A stretch of DNA of 38,718 nt, taken from positions 1 to 38,718 of the forward strand of contig JBBDSJ010000063.1 in assembly GCA_040905025.1 (NCBI GenBank), read 5' to 3'. The notes under the pieces were generated by a model. It worked only from the letters and a program-made list of their open reading frames with translations, ran no database searches and had not been told where the DNA came from. The translations under genes were made by a program, and so were the position numbers. Shown in pieces: positions 1-9,307 of this stretch (position 1 is its first letter; each line of letters opens with the position of its first letter). Source of the DNA: JBBDSJ01 sp040905025. Lineage in GTDB: Bacteria > Pseudomonadota > Gammaproteobacteria > Methylohalomonadales > Methylohalomonadaceae.

Positions 1-165
1 TGACGTTGGCCTGTTTGACGGCGTCTGCTGAATGTGGACAATAGGGCGGCCTGTCAGCTGACGAATTACGATTACACTGCCGCAACAGCAATCTTCGCAC
101 CCGGCCAGCCCGGGCAACCATCGTCCAGATACGACCTTGAAACAAGTTCAAATAACAGAGGCACC

Positions 166-1146
166 ATGGATAATTTGATCGAAGTCGATTCATTGCATAA
201 AAGTTTTGGCCATCTGCATGCCGTACGCGATGTGTCATTCAATGTTGCACGCGGCGAAGTACTGGGTTTTCTTGGCCCGAACGGCGCCGGCAAATCCACA
301 ACGATGAAAATGATCACCGGCTTCCTCGAACCTACCAGCGGCACAGTGCGTGTGGCCGGTCATGATGTACTCACCGATCCTATCAAGGTCAAACAGCGGA
401 TTGGCTATCTGCCTGAAGGTGCTCCGTGTTATGGCGAGATGACCGTGCGCAGTTTTCTCGAATTCATCGCTGATATCCGTGTGCTGACGGGTGCTGTCCG
501 TGAGCAACATATCCAGGATGCTATCAACAAAGTCCAGTTGCAGGGCGTGCTCGAGCAGACGATTGAAACACTATCCAAGGGCTACAAGCGCCGCGTTGGC
601 ATGGCGCAGGCACTGCTGCATGATCCGGAAATCCTGATCATGGATGAACCGACTGACGGGCTGGATCCGAATCAGAAACATGAAGTCCGTACGCTGATAA
701 AAAATATGGCAGCCAGCAAAGCGATCATCATCTCGACACATATACTTGAGGAAGTCGATGCGGTCTGCTCACGTGCCATTATTATTGCTGCCGGTCGGCT
801 GTTATTCGATGGCACACCGGCTGACTTGCAGGCACGCTCGGACATGCATAACGCGGTCACATTACAACTCAATCGAAGCGTTGCCGCCGATGCACAAGCA
901 GCGCTGCAGAATCTGGATCACGTTGACCGCGTTGAACAATTGCATGAAGCCGGCACGCAGGTAACCCTGCTCGCAGTACCCCGTGATGGCCATGAAATCA
1001 TTACTCCAATCAGCCATTGCATTCATGAGCATAACTGGGCAGTCAGTTCACTGAGGGTGGAATCAGGCCGGCTGGATGATGTTTTCCGGCAGATTACGCA
1101 ACCGCATGCGCGTGAAACATTCGATCCTGCTGCGCGCGCAGCCTGA
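166..1146 (+). CDS. ABC transporter ATP-binding protein (GldA/NosF-like)
   Basis: ATPase subunit of an ABC-2 type exporter, 326 residues, acting at the cytoplasmic face of the inner membrane. Walker A GPNGAGKST lies at about residues 37-45, the signature LSKGY in the middle, and Walker B ILIMDEPTDGLDP after it. A C-terminal domain of about 90 residues follows the ATPase core, as in GldA/NosF/CcmA-like proteins. The frame is open back to base 34, but the ATG at 166 is preferred because AGAGG precedes it and the family similarity begins there. It heads a same-strand run with a permease, a GldG-like protein and a DUF4340 protein, a set found together in many gammaproteobacteria. The substrate is unknown. 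Gliding motility is not implied; the Gld name is only a family label. Confidence 0.9.
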   Translation: MDNLIEVDSLHKSFGHLHAVRDVSFNVARGEVLGFLGPNGAGKSTTMKMITGFLEPTSGTVRVAGHDVLTDPIKVKQRIGYLPEGAPCYGEMTVRSFLEFIADIRVLTGAVREQHIQDAINKVQLQGVLEQTIETLSKGYKRRVGMAQALLHDPEILIMDEPTDGLDPNQKHEVRTLIKNMAASKAIIISTHILEEVDAVCSRAIIIAAGRLLFDGTPADLQARSDMHNAVTLQLNRSVAADAQAALQNLDHVDRVEQLHEAGTQVTLLAVPRDGHEIITPISHCIHEHNWAVSSLRVESGRLDDVFRQITQPHARETFDPAARAA

Positions 1147-1181
1147 ATTATGCCTCATCACCCCAGCCAGAATGCCTGACC

Positions 1182-1916
1182 ATGCATAACATCTACGCTA
1201 TTTTCAAACGTGAGTTTGTCGGCTACTTCGCGACACCGGTAGCCTATGTATTTATCGTTATATTTCTGTTCCTGACCGGCATATTCAGTTTTTACCTGGG
1301 TGGCTTTTATGAACGCAACCAGGCCGATCTGGAACCGTTTTTCCGCTTTCACCCATGGTTGTATCTGTTTCTGATCCCGGCCATCGCCATGCGCCTGTGG
1401 TCGGAAGAGCGCAAGAGCGGCACGATTGAACTGTTAATGACGTTACCGATATCCATTACCGAGGCCGTTGTCGGCAAGTTTCTGGCAGCCTGGGCTTTCA
1501 CTGCTGTAGCACTGGTATTAACTTTTCCAATGTGGCTGACCGTGAATTATCTCGGCGAACCGGACAATACCGTCATTATAGCCGGCTACATCGGTAGTCT
1601 GTTGATGGCTGGCGGCTTTCTCGCAATTGGCTCCTGCATATCGGCGCTGACCAAAAGTCAGGTTATCGCGTTTGTTGTCAGCGTGGTAATTTGCTTTCTG
1701 TTTATTCTCAGTGGCTTCCCGCTGGTGCTGGATTTCTTCAAGGGCTGGGCACCGCAGGCAATTGTCGATGTAATCGCCTCATTCAGTTTCTTTGTTCACT
1801 TTGATTCCATCAAAAAGGGCGTTATTGACGTCCGTGACATTATTTTCTTCACAACACTGATCGCGTTCTGGCTGTATGCGAACGTTGTGGTTGTTGAAAC
1901 CAGGAAAGCGAGTTAA
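1182..1916 (+). CDS. ABC-2 type permease (GldF-like)
   Basis: Membrane subunit of the ABC exporter, 244 residues, with about six hydrophobic segments. The N-terminus (MHNIYAIFKREFVGYFATP) and the motif SEERKSGTIELLMTLPIS after the second segment are typical of ABC-2 permeases of the GldF/NosY group. It starts 35 bases after the ATPase gene and ends 6 bases before the GldG-like gene, so the three are very likely one transcript. The transported substrate cannot be told from sequence. Confidence 0.88.
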   Translation: MHNIYAIFKREFVGYFATPVAYVFIVIFLFLTGIFSFYLGGFYERNQADLEPFFRFHPWLYLFLIPAIAMRLWSEERKSGTIELLMTLPISITEAVVGKFLAAWAFTAVALVLTFPMWLTVNYLGEPDNTVIIAGYIGSLLMAGGFLAIGSCISALTKSQVIAFVVSVVICFLFILSGFPLVLDFFKGWAPQAIVDVIASFSFFVHFDSIKKGVIDVRDIIFFTTLIAFWLYANVVVVETRKAS

Positions 1917-1922
1917 CGGATC

Positions 1923-3794
1923 ATGCAGAATAGACGTCTTATTTCCGGCACCGGCCTGATCCTGGCAACGTGTCTGTTTATTTCGATCAACATTATTGCC
2001 AATGCTGTGTTGACCAACTGGCGGCTGGATCTGACTGAAGATAATTTGTATACCCTGTCCGACGGCACCGTCAATATTCTTGGCAGTATTGATGAACCGA
2101 TTACGCTACGGTTCTATTTTTCACAGGAACAACTGCTCGGCTATCCGCAATTATTAAACTATGGTTTGCGCGTACGCGACATGCTGCGTGAATATGTTGC
2201 CAATTCCCGCAGCCGGCTGCATCTGGAAATTATTGATCCGCAGCCATTCTCCAGCGAAGAAGATTCCGCGGTTGCAGAAGGACTGCAAAGTATTCCTATC
2301 GGTAACAGTGGTGAACGTGCCTACTTTGGCCTGCTCGGCAGCAACTCTACCGATGACACCGACATAATTCCGTTCTTTGCACCGGATCGTGAAAGTGCGC
2401 TTGAGTATGAACTCACCAAGCTGGTCTACAAACTTGCCAATCCGGAACAACGTGTTGTAGGGGTGGTCGGTGATTTCCCGTTATTCCGCAAATCCGGCGA
2501 ACGTGATTCAAGAGACACCGCCATAGTCCGGACCATGCGCGAGTTTTTTGAGGTGCGTGATCTGGGCAGTAATATAAATTATATCAGTCGTGACATCGAA
2601 GTCCTGATGGTCGTGCATCCGAAACGGCTTGATGAAACCAGCCGTTATGTCATCGACCAGTGGGTATTGAAAGGTGGCAAACTGATGGTGTTTGTCGATC
2701 CGTTATCGGAATCGGATGACGTCAAACCAGACCCGGACAGCCCGATGGTGATACCACAACGTGATTCCAACCTTGAGGATCTGTTTGAGGTATGGGGTTT
2801 GCAGGTTGCTGCCGATAAAATCGTTGGTGATATTAATGCCGCCATGCGCGTACAGCATCGCGGGGCACGCGGCATGCAGGAGGTGCAATATCTGCCATGG
2901 CTACAACTCGGTAGCGATAATCTGAATGAGGATAGCTTCATTACCAACCAGCTTCGGCGTATTAATCTGGCCACAGCCAGTCATATCAGCCTGCTCAAAG
3001 ACAGTGCGCTGGAAATCGAGCCGTTACTACAGACATCACCGCAATCGACATTGCTGGAACGTGATCTGATCATTTTCCAGCGTGACCCGAATGTGATTCT
3101 GGAAAACTTTTCTTCCAGTGACAGTCGTCAGGTACTGGCAGCATTTGTCCGTGGTCCGATTCAAACCGCTTTTCCGAAGGGCAAGCCGCGAGACAGTAAA
3201 ATAGAAGGTGATGACGAAACTGTAACCAGTGGTGAGCTGAATGCCGTCATTGTTGCCGATACTGATATGCTGGCTGATCGCTTCTGGGTACGTGAGCAGG
3301 ATTATTTCGGCATGCAAATGCCGCAACCTATTGCTGACAACGGTGATTTCGTTATCAACGCTCTCGAGAACCTGTCCGGTAACAATGACCTGTTCAGCCT
3401 GCGCAGCCGCGGCGTATATTCACGGCCATTTGAGGTGGTTGAACGCATTCGCCGGGCGGCCGAAGCCCAGTACCGGCAACGCGAACAGGAGCTCGAAGCA
3501 CAACTGAAAGAAGCAGAAGAACGTATTCAGACCCTGCAACAGGAACAGGGCGCATCCGGTCTGATTATGAGTCCGGAACAGGCTGAAGAAATAGAAAAAT
3601 TCCGGCGCCAGCAACTTGAAGTACGCAAGGAACTGCGTGCTGTTCAGCATGACTTACAAAAAGATATTGAAGAACTCGGCTCCAGTCTGCGCTTTATAAA
3701 TGTCACACTGATTCCACTACTGATTGCATTTATAGCTGTCGGTGTAGGTATCTTCCGGGTATATATGCGACGCCGGCGCAGTGACCAATCGTAG
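1923..3794 (+). CDS. GldG-like ABC-associated membrane protein
   Basis: A 623-residue auxiliary protein of the ABC-2 system. It has an N-terminal membrane segment (about residues 9-29), a large extracytoplasmic GldG/ABC_transp_aux-type region (RFYFSQEQL near residue 62; GGKLMVFVDPLSES near 250), a Glu/Gln-rich coiled coil (about 505-590) and a C-terminal membrane segment before a basic MRRRRS tail. This matches the usual GldG architecture of a periplasmic domain held between two helices. It probably works with the adjacent permease and DUF4340 protein. The ATG at 1923 lies 6 bases after the permease stop, suggesting translational coupling. Confidence 0.85.
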   Translation: MQNRRLISGTGLILATCLFISINIIANAVLTNWRLDLTEDNLYTLSDGTVNILGSIDEPITLRFYFSQEQLLGYPQLLNYGLRVRDMLREYVANSRSRLHLEIIDPQPFSSEEDSAVAEGLQSIPIGNSGERAYFGLLGSNSTDDTDIIPFFAPDRESALEYELTKLVYKLANPEQRVVGVVGDFPLFRKSGERDSRDTAIVRTMREFFEVRDLGSNINYISRDIEVLMVVHPKRLDETSRYVIDQWVLKGGKLMVFVDPLSESDDVKPDPDSPMVIPQRDSNLEDLFEVWGLQVAADKIVGDINAAMRVQHRGARGMQEVQYLPWLQLGSDNLNEDSFITNQLRRINLATASHISLLKDSALEIEPLLQTSPQSTLLERDLIIFQRDPNVILENFSSSDSRQVLAAFVRGPIQTAFPKGKPRDSKIEGDDETVTSGELNAVIVADTDMLADRFWVREQDYFGMQMPQPIADNGDFVINALENLSGNNDLFSLRSRGVYSRPFEVVERIRRAAEAQYRQREQELEAQLKEAEERIQTLQQEQGASGLIMSPEQAEEIEKFRRQQLEVRKELRAVQHDLQKDIEELGSSLRFINVTLIPLLIAFIAVGVGIFRVYMRRRRSDQS

Positions 3795-3820
3795 TCAATT
3801 TGAGTTACTGAATCAATTTT

Positions 3821-4918
3821 ATGAACAAGAATACACTGATCGTCTTTACCGCCATTACACTGACGCTGATTATTACAGCGGCAGTTGTTGTCAACAAGGA
3901 CAGCTCGCCAACTTTCCTGACCAAGGAGCCACTGTTACCGGCACTACAGCAGAATATTAATGATGCCGGCAGCATCAGCCTGCTCAGCAGTCGGCACAAG
4001 ACCTTGCTTGAGCGCGATGGTGAGTCCTGGCGTATTGCCAACAGTGATGACTATCCGGCACAGTTTGATCAGGTTCGGGAATTGTTGATCAATCTCTCTG
4101 ATCTGAAGACGCTGGAGCGCAAAACGCGCAATCCGGAGCTGTATCACCGTCTGGATGTACAGGATCCGGAACAACCGGACAGCCGTTCTGTTCGTGTCAT
4201 GGTAAGTGACAGTGAGGGCAACACACTTGCCGACCTGATCGTCGGCAAGGCGCGCATCAGCCGCGTGACCAATATCCAGACCGGGCTTTATGTGCGGCGG
4301 CCTGATGACGAACATGCCTTGCTGGTGGAAGGTAACGTACCGGTATCTGCGGAAAAAACTGCCTGGTTCAATCCGGACATCCTCAATATCACTGCCGATC
4401 AGATTCAGCGGGTAGAGATTGTGCATGCTGATGACAGCCGGGTTGATATAGAGCGGGAATCACCTACTGCCACTTTTGTCATTACCAACCTGCCCGCTGA
4501 TCGTGAAGTACAGTCATCCCTGGCGCTAAATCGTTTCGCCACCGCATTGCAGGAAACACAGGCCCGGGACGTACGTGCCAGAACCAGTTTCGATTCCGAC
4601 ACGCGTATAGCACAGACCACCATCAGTACATTCGACGGCATGATTATCAAGGTCAGTACATTCCAGCTTGATGACCGTTATTTTGCCCACTTTGAATTCG
4701 ATTATGATGCTGCGCTTGCCAGAAAGAACGACAACAATAATGATGATGGCGCTGATTTACTGGCTGCTGATTCGGCAGCCACCATTAAAATGCCGGTTTC
4801 CGAAGAAGCGCGCGATCTGCACAACCGGCTGAGCGACTGGGTCTATCAAATACCGGAGTTCCAGTTCAAGGTCCTGACTGAAACCATGGACAGTCTGACC
4901 CGCCCGGCCAACCGATAA
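3821..4918 (+). CDS. DUF4340 domain-containing protein
   Basis: A 365-residue protein with one N-terminal membrane anchor (residues about 5-24) and a predicted periplasmic body. The pattern (LLPALQQNINDAGSISL; a DGESWRIAN block; VRELLINLSDLKTLERKTRNPELYHRLDVQDPE) is typical of DUF4340 proteins, which commonly follow GldG-like genes. It is the last gene of the exporter operon, 26 bases after its neighbour. No catalytic motif is visible, so a structural or substrate-handling role is only inferred. No strong Shine-Dalgarno sequence precedes the start. Confidence 0.8.
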   Translation: MNKNTLIVFTAITLTLIITAAVVVNKDSSPTFLTKEPLLPALQQNINDAGSISLLSSRHKTLLERDGESWRIANSDDYPAQFDQVRELLINLSDLKTLERKTRNPELYHRLDVQDPEQPDSRSVRVMVSDSEGNTLADLIVGKARISRVTNIQTGLYVRRPDDEHALLVEGNVPVSAEKTAWFNPDILNITADQIQRVEIVHADDSRVDIERESPTATFVITNLPADREVQSSLALNRFATALQETQARDVRARTSFDSDTRIAQTTISTFDGMIIKVSTFQLDDRYFAHFEFDYDAALARKNDNNNDDGADLLAADSAATIKMPVSEEARDLHNRLSDWVYQIPEFQFKVLTETMDSLTRPANR

Positions 4919-4964
4919 TTATCGCGGCACATAATGCCGCATACACATCACCACAAGCAGCCGT

Positions 4965-4970
4965 TATACT
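4965..4970 (+). promoter_or_regulatory. Possible -10 element of glyQ
   Basis: TATACT lies 35 bases before the glyQ ATG in the short gap after the DUF4340 gene. No convincing -35 box is present at the right distance, so this is weak. Confidence 0.25.
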
Positions 4971-5004
4971 GCCGGGCTTGTTCACAAGTCTGATTGAGAC
5001 CGTC

Positions 5005-5928
5005 ATGCCGGTTGCCGTCAACCCGACACCTAAAGATTTTCAGGAACTGATTTTCCGCCTGCAGGCATTCTGGGCCGGTCACGGTTGCGTGATCCAGCAG
5101 CCCTACGACATGGAAGTCGGTGCCGGCACATTTCACCCGGCGACTTTTTTGCGGGCAATCGGCCCGGAACCCTGGTATGCCGCTTACGTACAACCCTCAC
5201 GCCGGCCGACCGACGGCCGCTATGGCGATAACCCGAATCGCTTGCAGCATTACTATCAGTTTCAGGTCATTCTCAAACCTTCACCAGCCGACATCCAGGA
5301 TCTGTATCTGGATTCATTGCGCAATCTCGGCATTGACCCGCTGGTGCATGACATCCGTTTTGTTGAAGATAACTGGGAATCACCCACGCTGGGCGCCTGG
5401 GGGCTGGGCTGGGAACTGTGGCTGAACGGTATGGAAATCAGCCAGTTCACCTATTTTCAGCAAGTCGGCGGCCTGGATTGCAAACCGGTGGCCGGTGAAC
5501 TGACCTACGGTCTGGAACGCATTGCGATGTATCTGCAGGAGACCGACAGCGTTTATGATCTGGTCTGGTGTGATACACCGGCCGGCAAGGTAACCTACGG
5601 CGATATCTATCATCAGAATGAAGTCGAGCAATCACGCTATAACTTTGAACAGGCCGACACACAGAGCCTGTTTGGCTGGTTTGATAACTGCGAAAAAGAA
5701 TGTCAGCGACTGCTGGATCTTGACTTGCCCCTGCCGGCCTATGAACAGATGTTGAAGTCATCACATACCTTCAATCTGCTGGATGCGCGCCGGGCGATTT
5801 CCGTCACTGAACGCCAGCGTTACATCCTGCGCGTACGTACACTCGCACGCGGCGTTGCCCAGGCTTATTACAATCGCCGCGAAGCGTTGGGCTTTCCGCT
5901 GAGTAAAAACAAACCGGCGGCGACATAA
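5005..5928 (+). CDS. glyQ: Glycyl-tRNA synthetase alpha subunit
   Basis: Catalytic alpha subunit of the bacterial alpha2-beta2 glycyl-tRNA synthetase, which charges tRNA-Gly in the cytoplasm; 307 residues, close to the usual 300-320. Hallmark class II segments are visible: PKDFQELIFRLQAFWAGHGC, QQPYDMEVGAGTFHPATFL, QPSRRPTDGRYG and WELWLNGMEISQFTYFQQ. The frame opens at a TTG at 4978, but the ATG at 5005 fits homologues, which begin shortly before the FQ-LI motif. The glyS start follows 2 bases after its stop, so the subunits are translationally coupled. Confidence 0.96.
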   Translation: MPVAVNPTPKDFQELIFRLQAFWAGHGCVIQQPYDMEVGAGTFHPATFLRAIGPEPWYAAYVQPSRRPTDGRYGDNPNRLQHYYQFQVILKPSPADIQDLYLDSLRNLGIDPLVHDIRFVEDNWESPTLGAWGLGWELWLNGMEISQFTYFQQVGGLDCKPVAGELTYGLERIAMYLQETDSVYDLVWCDTPAGKVTYGDIYHQNEVEQSRYNFEQADTQSLFGWFDNCEKECQRLLDLDLPLPAYEQMLKSSHTFNLLDARRAISVTERQRYILRVRTLARGVAQAYYNRREALGFPLSKNKPAAT

Positions 5929-5930
5929 AG

Positions 5931-7843
5931 ATGGCAACCCATGATTTGCTGATAGAAATCGGCACCGAAGAGCTGCCGCCGAAGGCACTCAGGAAGCTGG
6001 CGGATCATTTTTTTGCTGAATGCATGCAGGGACTTGTCACTGCCAGACTGATCGATAACACCGACAGCGGCAAACTGTATTTCTCCCCCCGGCGGCTTGC
6101 TTTGGTTGCCGGTAATATTCTCAGTGAGCAGCCGGATCAATCTGTTGAACGCTTCGGGCCGGCTGTCAACATTGCATTCACGGAAAATGGTGAACCAGGC
6201 AAAGCCGCACAAGGGTTTGCCAAATCCTGTGGCACAACCGTTGATCGACTTGAACAGAAGGACGGCAAGCTGTTTTTTGCCAGCATTGCTGAAGGCAAGA
6301 CTGCAGCCGTACTAATCCCCGGCATAGTCAATGAAGCATTGACCAGATTACCGATACCAAAGCGCATGCGCTGGGGTGACTCCAGTGCCGAATTTGTCCG
6401 GCCGGTGCACTGGGTCATCATGCTGCTGGGCAAGGATGTTATCGATTGCGATATTCTTGGTGTTAAAACTGGCCATGAAAGTCGGGGCCATCGCTATCAT
6501 CATCCGGATCAAATCACGATCGAATCTGCCGGCAAATATGTTAGCCAGCTGCGCGAGGCACATGTCTGGTTAAACGATTCACAGGGTTCGTTGAATCAGG
6601 CCATCAGTGAACAGGTGCAATCACTGGCAAAGAGCGTTGATGGAATTGCGCTTAATAGTGCTGCCGACAGTGAACTGGTTGCCGAGATTGCCGCATTGGT
6701 CGAATGGCCGGTGCCGGTGCTCGGAAATTTTGATCCGAAGTTTCTGGCGCTGCCCGAAGAAGTCCTGATCGCAACCCTGGAAGGCCAGCAACGCTACTTT
6801 CCACTGCGTGGCCCGGACAGCGGCGAATTGTTGCCACATTTTATAACTGTTGCAAATATCGAAAGCCGCGAGCCGGAGCGTATCCGTGCCGGCAATGAAC
6901 GTGTCATCGTGCCACGGCTCACGGATGCGATGTTTTTCTGGGACAAGGATCGGGCTCAATCACTCGCCAGCCGTGTGACGTTACTCGATGATATGACGTT
7001 CCAGAAGCAGCTCGGCAGTCTGGGCGACAAGCAACGCCGGGTAGCACAACTCGCCGAACACATTGCCACTGCTATTGGCAGTGACCCGGAACAGGCACGG
7101 CGTGCTGCGGAAATCAGTAAATGCGACCTGCTGACGGATCTGGTCGGTGAGTTTCCCGAGTTGCAGGGCACCATAGGCCGCTATATCGCCCGGCATGATG
7201 GTGAACCGGAAGACGTTGCCGCTGCCATTGAATCACATTACCTGCCACGATTTGCCGGTGACCGGGTAGCAGATACAAAAACCGGCCAGGCACTTGCAAT
7301 TGCCGATCGGCTCGACACNNNNNNNNNNNNNNNNNNNNNNNNNNNNNNNNNNNNNNNNNNNNNNNNNNNNNNNNNNNNNNNNNNNNNNNNNNNNNNNNNN
7401 NNNNNNNNNNNNNNNNNNTTCCAACCCGGCCATTCGATTTTCATCAACGCCTGCTGGCGGTTGAAGCATTCCGGCAATTACCGGAAGCCACCAGTCTGGC
7501 AGCAGCCAATAAACGCATAAGCAATATCCTCAAGCAGGCTGATAATGTAGCTGCGAATGCAGGAATGGATGAAACGATATTGCAGGACAGCGCTGAAAAA
7601 CAACTGGCAAAAGAACTTGCAACGCTGCAATTAAAAGTTGAACCGCTGCTTGCCAACAATCAATACACTGAAGCACTGACCCTGCTTGCTGGATTGCGTG
7701 ACAGTGTCGATGCGTTTTTTGAATCTGTCATGGTCATGTGTGAAGATGAAAATCTGCGCAATAACCGGATTGCCCTGCTCGCTAGCCTGCGTGATTTGTT
7801 CCGGCGTATCGCTGATATATCGCGGCTGCAGGATCAAACCTGA
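5931..7843 (+). CDS. glyS: Glycyl-tRNA synthetase beta subunit, interrupted by assembly gap
   Basis: Beta subunit of glycyl-tRNA synthetase, involved in tRNA binding and recognition. The N-terminal part (LLIEIGTEELPPKALRKLA, HRYHHP, EVLIATLEGQQRYFPL, FFWDKDR) reads for about 462 codons to the N run at 7319. The C-terminal part resumes after the gap in a different nominal frame (PFDFHQRLLAVEAFRQLPEA to RRIADISRLQDQT) and ends at 7843. About 603 codons are visible against roughly 690 in E. coli, so the real gap is probably about 250 bases rather than 100. The apparent frameshift is therefore an artefact of the arbitrary N length, and the gene is presumably intact. Confidence 0.93.
7319..7418. 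other. Scaffold gap (100 N) inside glyS
   Basis: Exactly 100 unknown bases. The flanks share no overlap. Comparison with the usual GlyS length suggests about 85 codons are missing, so the true size differs from 100. Confidence 0.97.
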
Positions 7844-7860
7844 CACTCTATACTGACGTT

Positions 7861-8400
7861 ATGCCTACAATCATTCTTGGCCGTGATGGCGTCATCAACC
7901 AAACATCGACAGAACATATCAAGTCTGCCGATGAGTGGCATGCGCTGCCGGGAAGTCTGCCGGCCATTGCCCGCTTGTCACAAAACGGTTATCACGTTGT
8001 TGTAGCCACCAATCAGGCAGGTCTGGCCAGTGGCCGCCTGACCATTGAGGGGCTGGTATCCATCAATCAGAAGATGCTCAGCCACCTGGCGCAATATGGT
8101 GGCGTCATTGAAGCGATTTTTTTCTGTCCGGCCGGGGTGCGTGACAAAAACAGCGATTGCCGCAAACCGAACCCGACCATGTTTATTGATATCACCAGTC
8201 GTCTGCGCGCCAATCTCGCTGACGTACCTTGCGTCGGCGACAAACTCAGTGACTTGCAGGCTGCCCGTGCGGCCGGCGCGAAACCGGTATTGGTGCGTAC
8301 CGGTCATGGCGAAAAGCTCGTGCGCCAGAAGAAAGTACCCGAGGGTGTAGCGATATACGATAACCTCGCCGAGTTCGTTAACGAATTACTGGCAAACTGA
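7861..8400 (+). CDS. gmhB: GmhB-like HAD phosphatase with altered active site
   Basis: HAD-superfamily protein of the heptose-1,7-bisphosphate 7-phosphatase (GmhB) family, 179 residues, the normal length. GmhB serves lipopolysaccharide heptose synthesis. The gene order glyS-gmhB-plsC matches Pseudomonas-type chromosomes. Motif II (VATNQAG), the CRKPNP lysine (K102) and motif IV (VGDKLSD, D127 and D131) are present. Motif I, however, reads LGRDGVIN: the nucleophilic aspartate of LDRDG(V/T)IN is Gly7, while the second aspartate (D9) remains. The zinc loop, normally CPH...CxC, reads CPAG...SDC and lacks a His and a Cys. Either it is catalytically impaired or repurposed, or a base error changed GAC to GGC. 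The family call is firm; the activity is doubtful. Confidence 0.85.
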   Translation: MPTIILGRDGVINQTSTEHIKSADEWHALPGSLPAIARLSQNGYHVVVATNQAGLASGRLTIEGLVSINQKMLSHLAQYGGVIEAIFFCPAGVRDKNSDCRKPNPTMFIDITSRLRANLADVPCVGDKLSDLQAARAAGAKPVLVRTGHGEKLVRQKKVPEGVAIYDNLAEFVNELLAN

Positions 8401-8405
8401 GTCGC

Positions 8406-9268
8406 ATGGCTGTTCTGCGCGCACTGATTTATTATCTTGGCATCACGGCAGCGATGCTGATCTTCACTCCGCTGAGCCTGCTGATTTATCCACTCCCCTA
8501 TTCTTTCCGTTATCGCATCATCTCGCAATGGGCCCGCTTCAGCCTGTGGTGGTTAAGAATTACCTGCGGGATCCGTTTTCAGGTTCAGGGCAGGGAGCAT
8601 ATCCCGGCTGAACCGGCGATCATTATGTGCAAACATCAATCAGCCTGGGAAACCATGGCGGTGCAGGTGATATTCAGCACACCACTGGTGTTTATCATGA
8701 AACGCGAACTCTTGTGGATACCGTTGTTCGGCTGGGGACTGGCAACAACGCGACCGATCGCCATTGATCGCAAGAACGGTTTTCGCGCCAGCAAGCAGAT
8801 AGTGAGCCAGGGCTCCGAACGCTTGCAAAGCGGCTGTTCGGTTGTTGTATTTCCGGAAGGTACACGCACAGCACCTGGTGAAAGCCGTAAATACCTGCCC
8901 GGTGGCGGGATGCTCGCCGAAGCTACACAACGCCAGGTGGTGCCGGTCGCGCATAATGCCGGCCTGTGCTGGCCGAAAAACAGCTTCGCCAAAAAACCGG
9001 GAACGATTCAGGTCATCATCGGCCCGCCGATTCAGGCCCGGGGCAAAACTGCAAAGGAAATCACCCAGNNNNNNNNNNNNNNNNNNNNNNNNNNNNNNNN
9101 NNNNNNNNNNNNNNNNNNNNNNNNNNNNNNNNNNNNNNNNNNNNNNNNNNNNNNNNNNNNNNNNNNNNCATCATCGGCCCGCCGATTCAGGCCCGGGGCA
9201 AAACTGCAAAGGAAATCACCCAGACAGCAGCCGAGTGGATTGAGACAACTGCCAACACACTCAACTAA
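8406..9268 (+). CDS. plsC: 1-acyl-sn-glycerol-3-phosphate acyltransferase, split by a false gap
   Basis: Membrane-associated lysophosphatidic acid acyltransferase that makes phosphatidic acid for phospholipid synthesis. An N-terminal hydrophobic segment is followed by the HQSAWET form of motif I (as in PA0005-type enzymes), FVMKRELLWIPLFGW, and FPEGTRTAPGE (motif III). A 100-N gap interrupts it, but the 55 bases before the gap (9014-9068) are repeated exactly after it (9169-9223). Collapsing the overlap removes 155 positions and restores one frame ending ...EWIETTANTLN with TAA at 9266-9268, giving 235 residues, a normal length. It begins 5 bases after gmhB. Confidence 0.92.
9069..9168. other. 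Spurious scaffold gap (100 N) inside plsC
   Basis: The two contig ends overlap by 55 identical bases (9014-9068 and 9169-9223), so nothing is missing here. Merging them restores the plsC reading frame. A 55-base overlap is what a de Bruijn assembler run at k=55 leaves on adjacent contigs. Confidence 0.95.
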
Positions 9269-9307
9269 CGCTGACAGGTTTCAACGTTTACATCGGTAGC
9301 TGAAAAA

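Noticed and set aside
1..165. Start of the ABC ATPase at base 34
   Set aside because: Residues before the ATG at 166 are not conserved, and the ribosome site is at 166; the stretch is probably leader.
7319..7565. Apparent frameshift and truncation of glyS
   Set aside because: The two halves are separated by an N run of arbitrary length; both match GlyS and together give a near-normal size.
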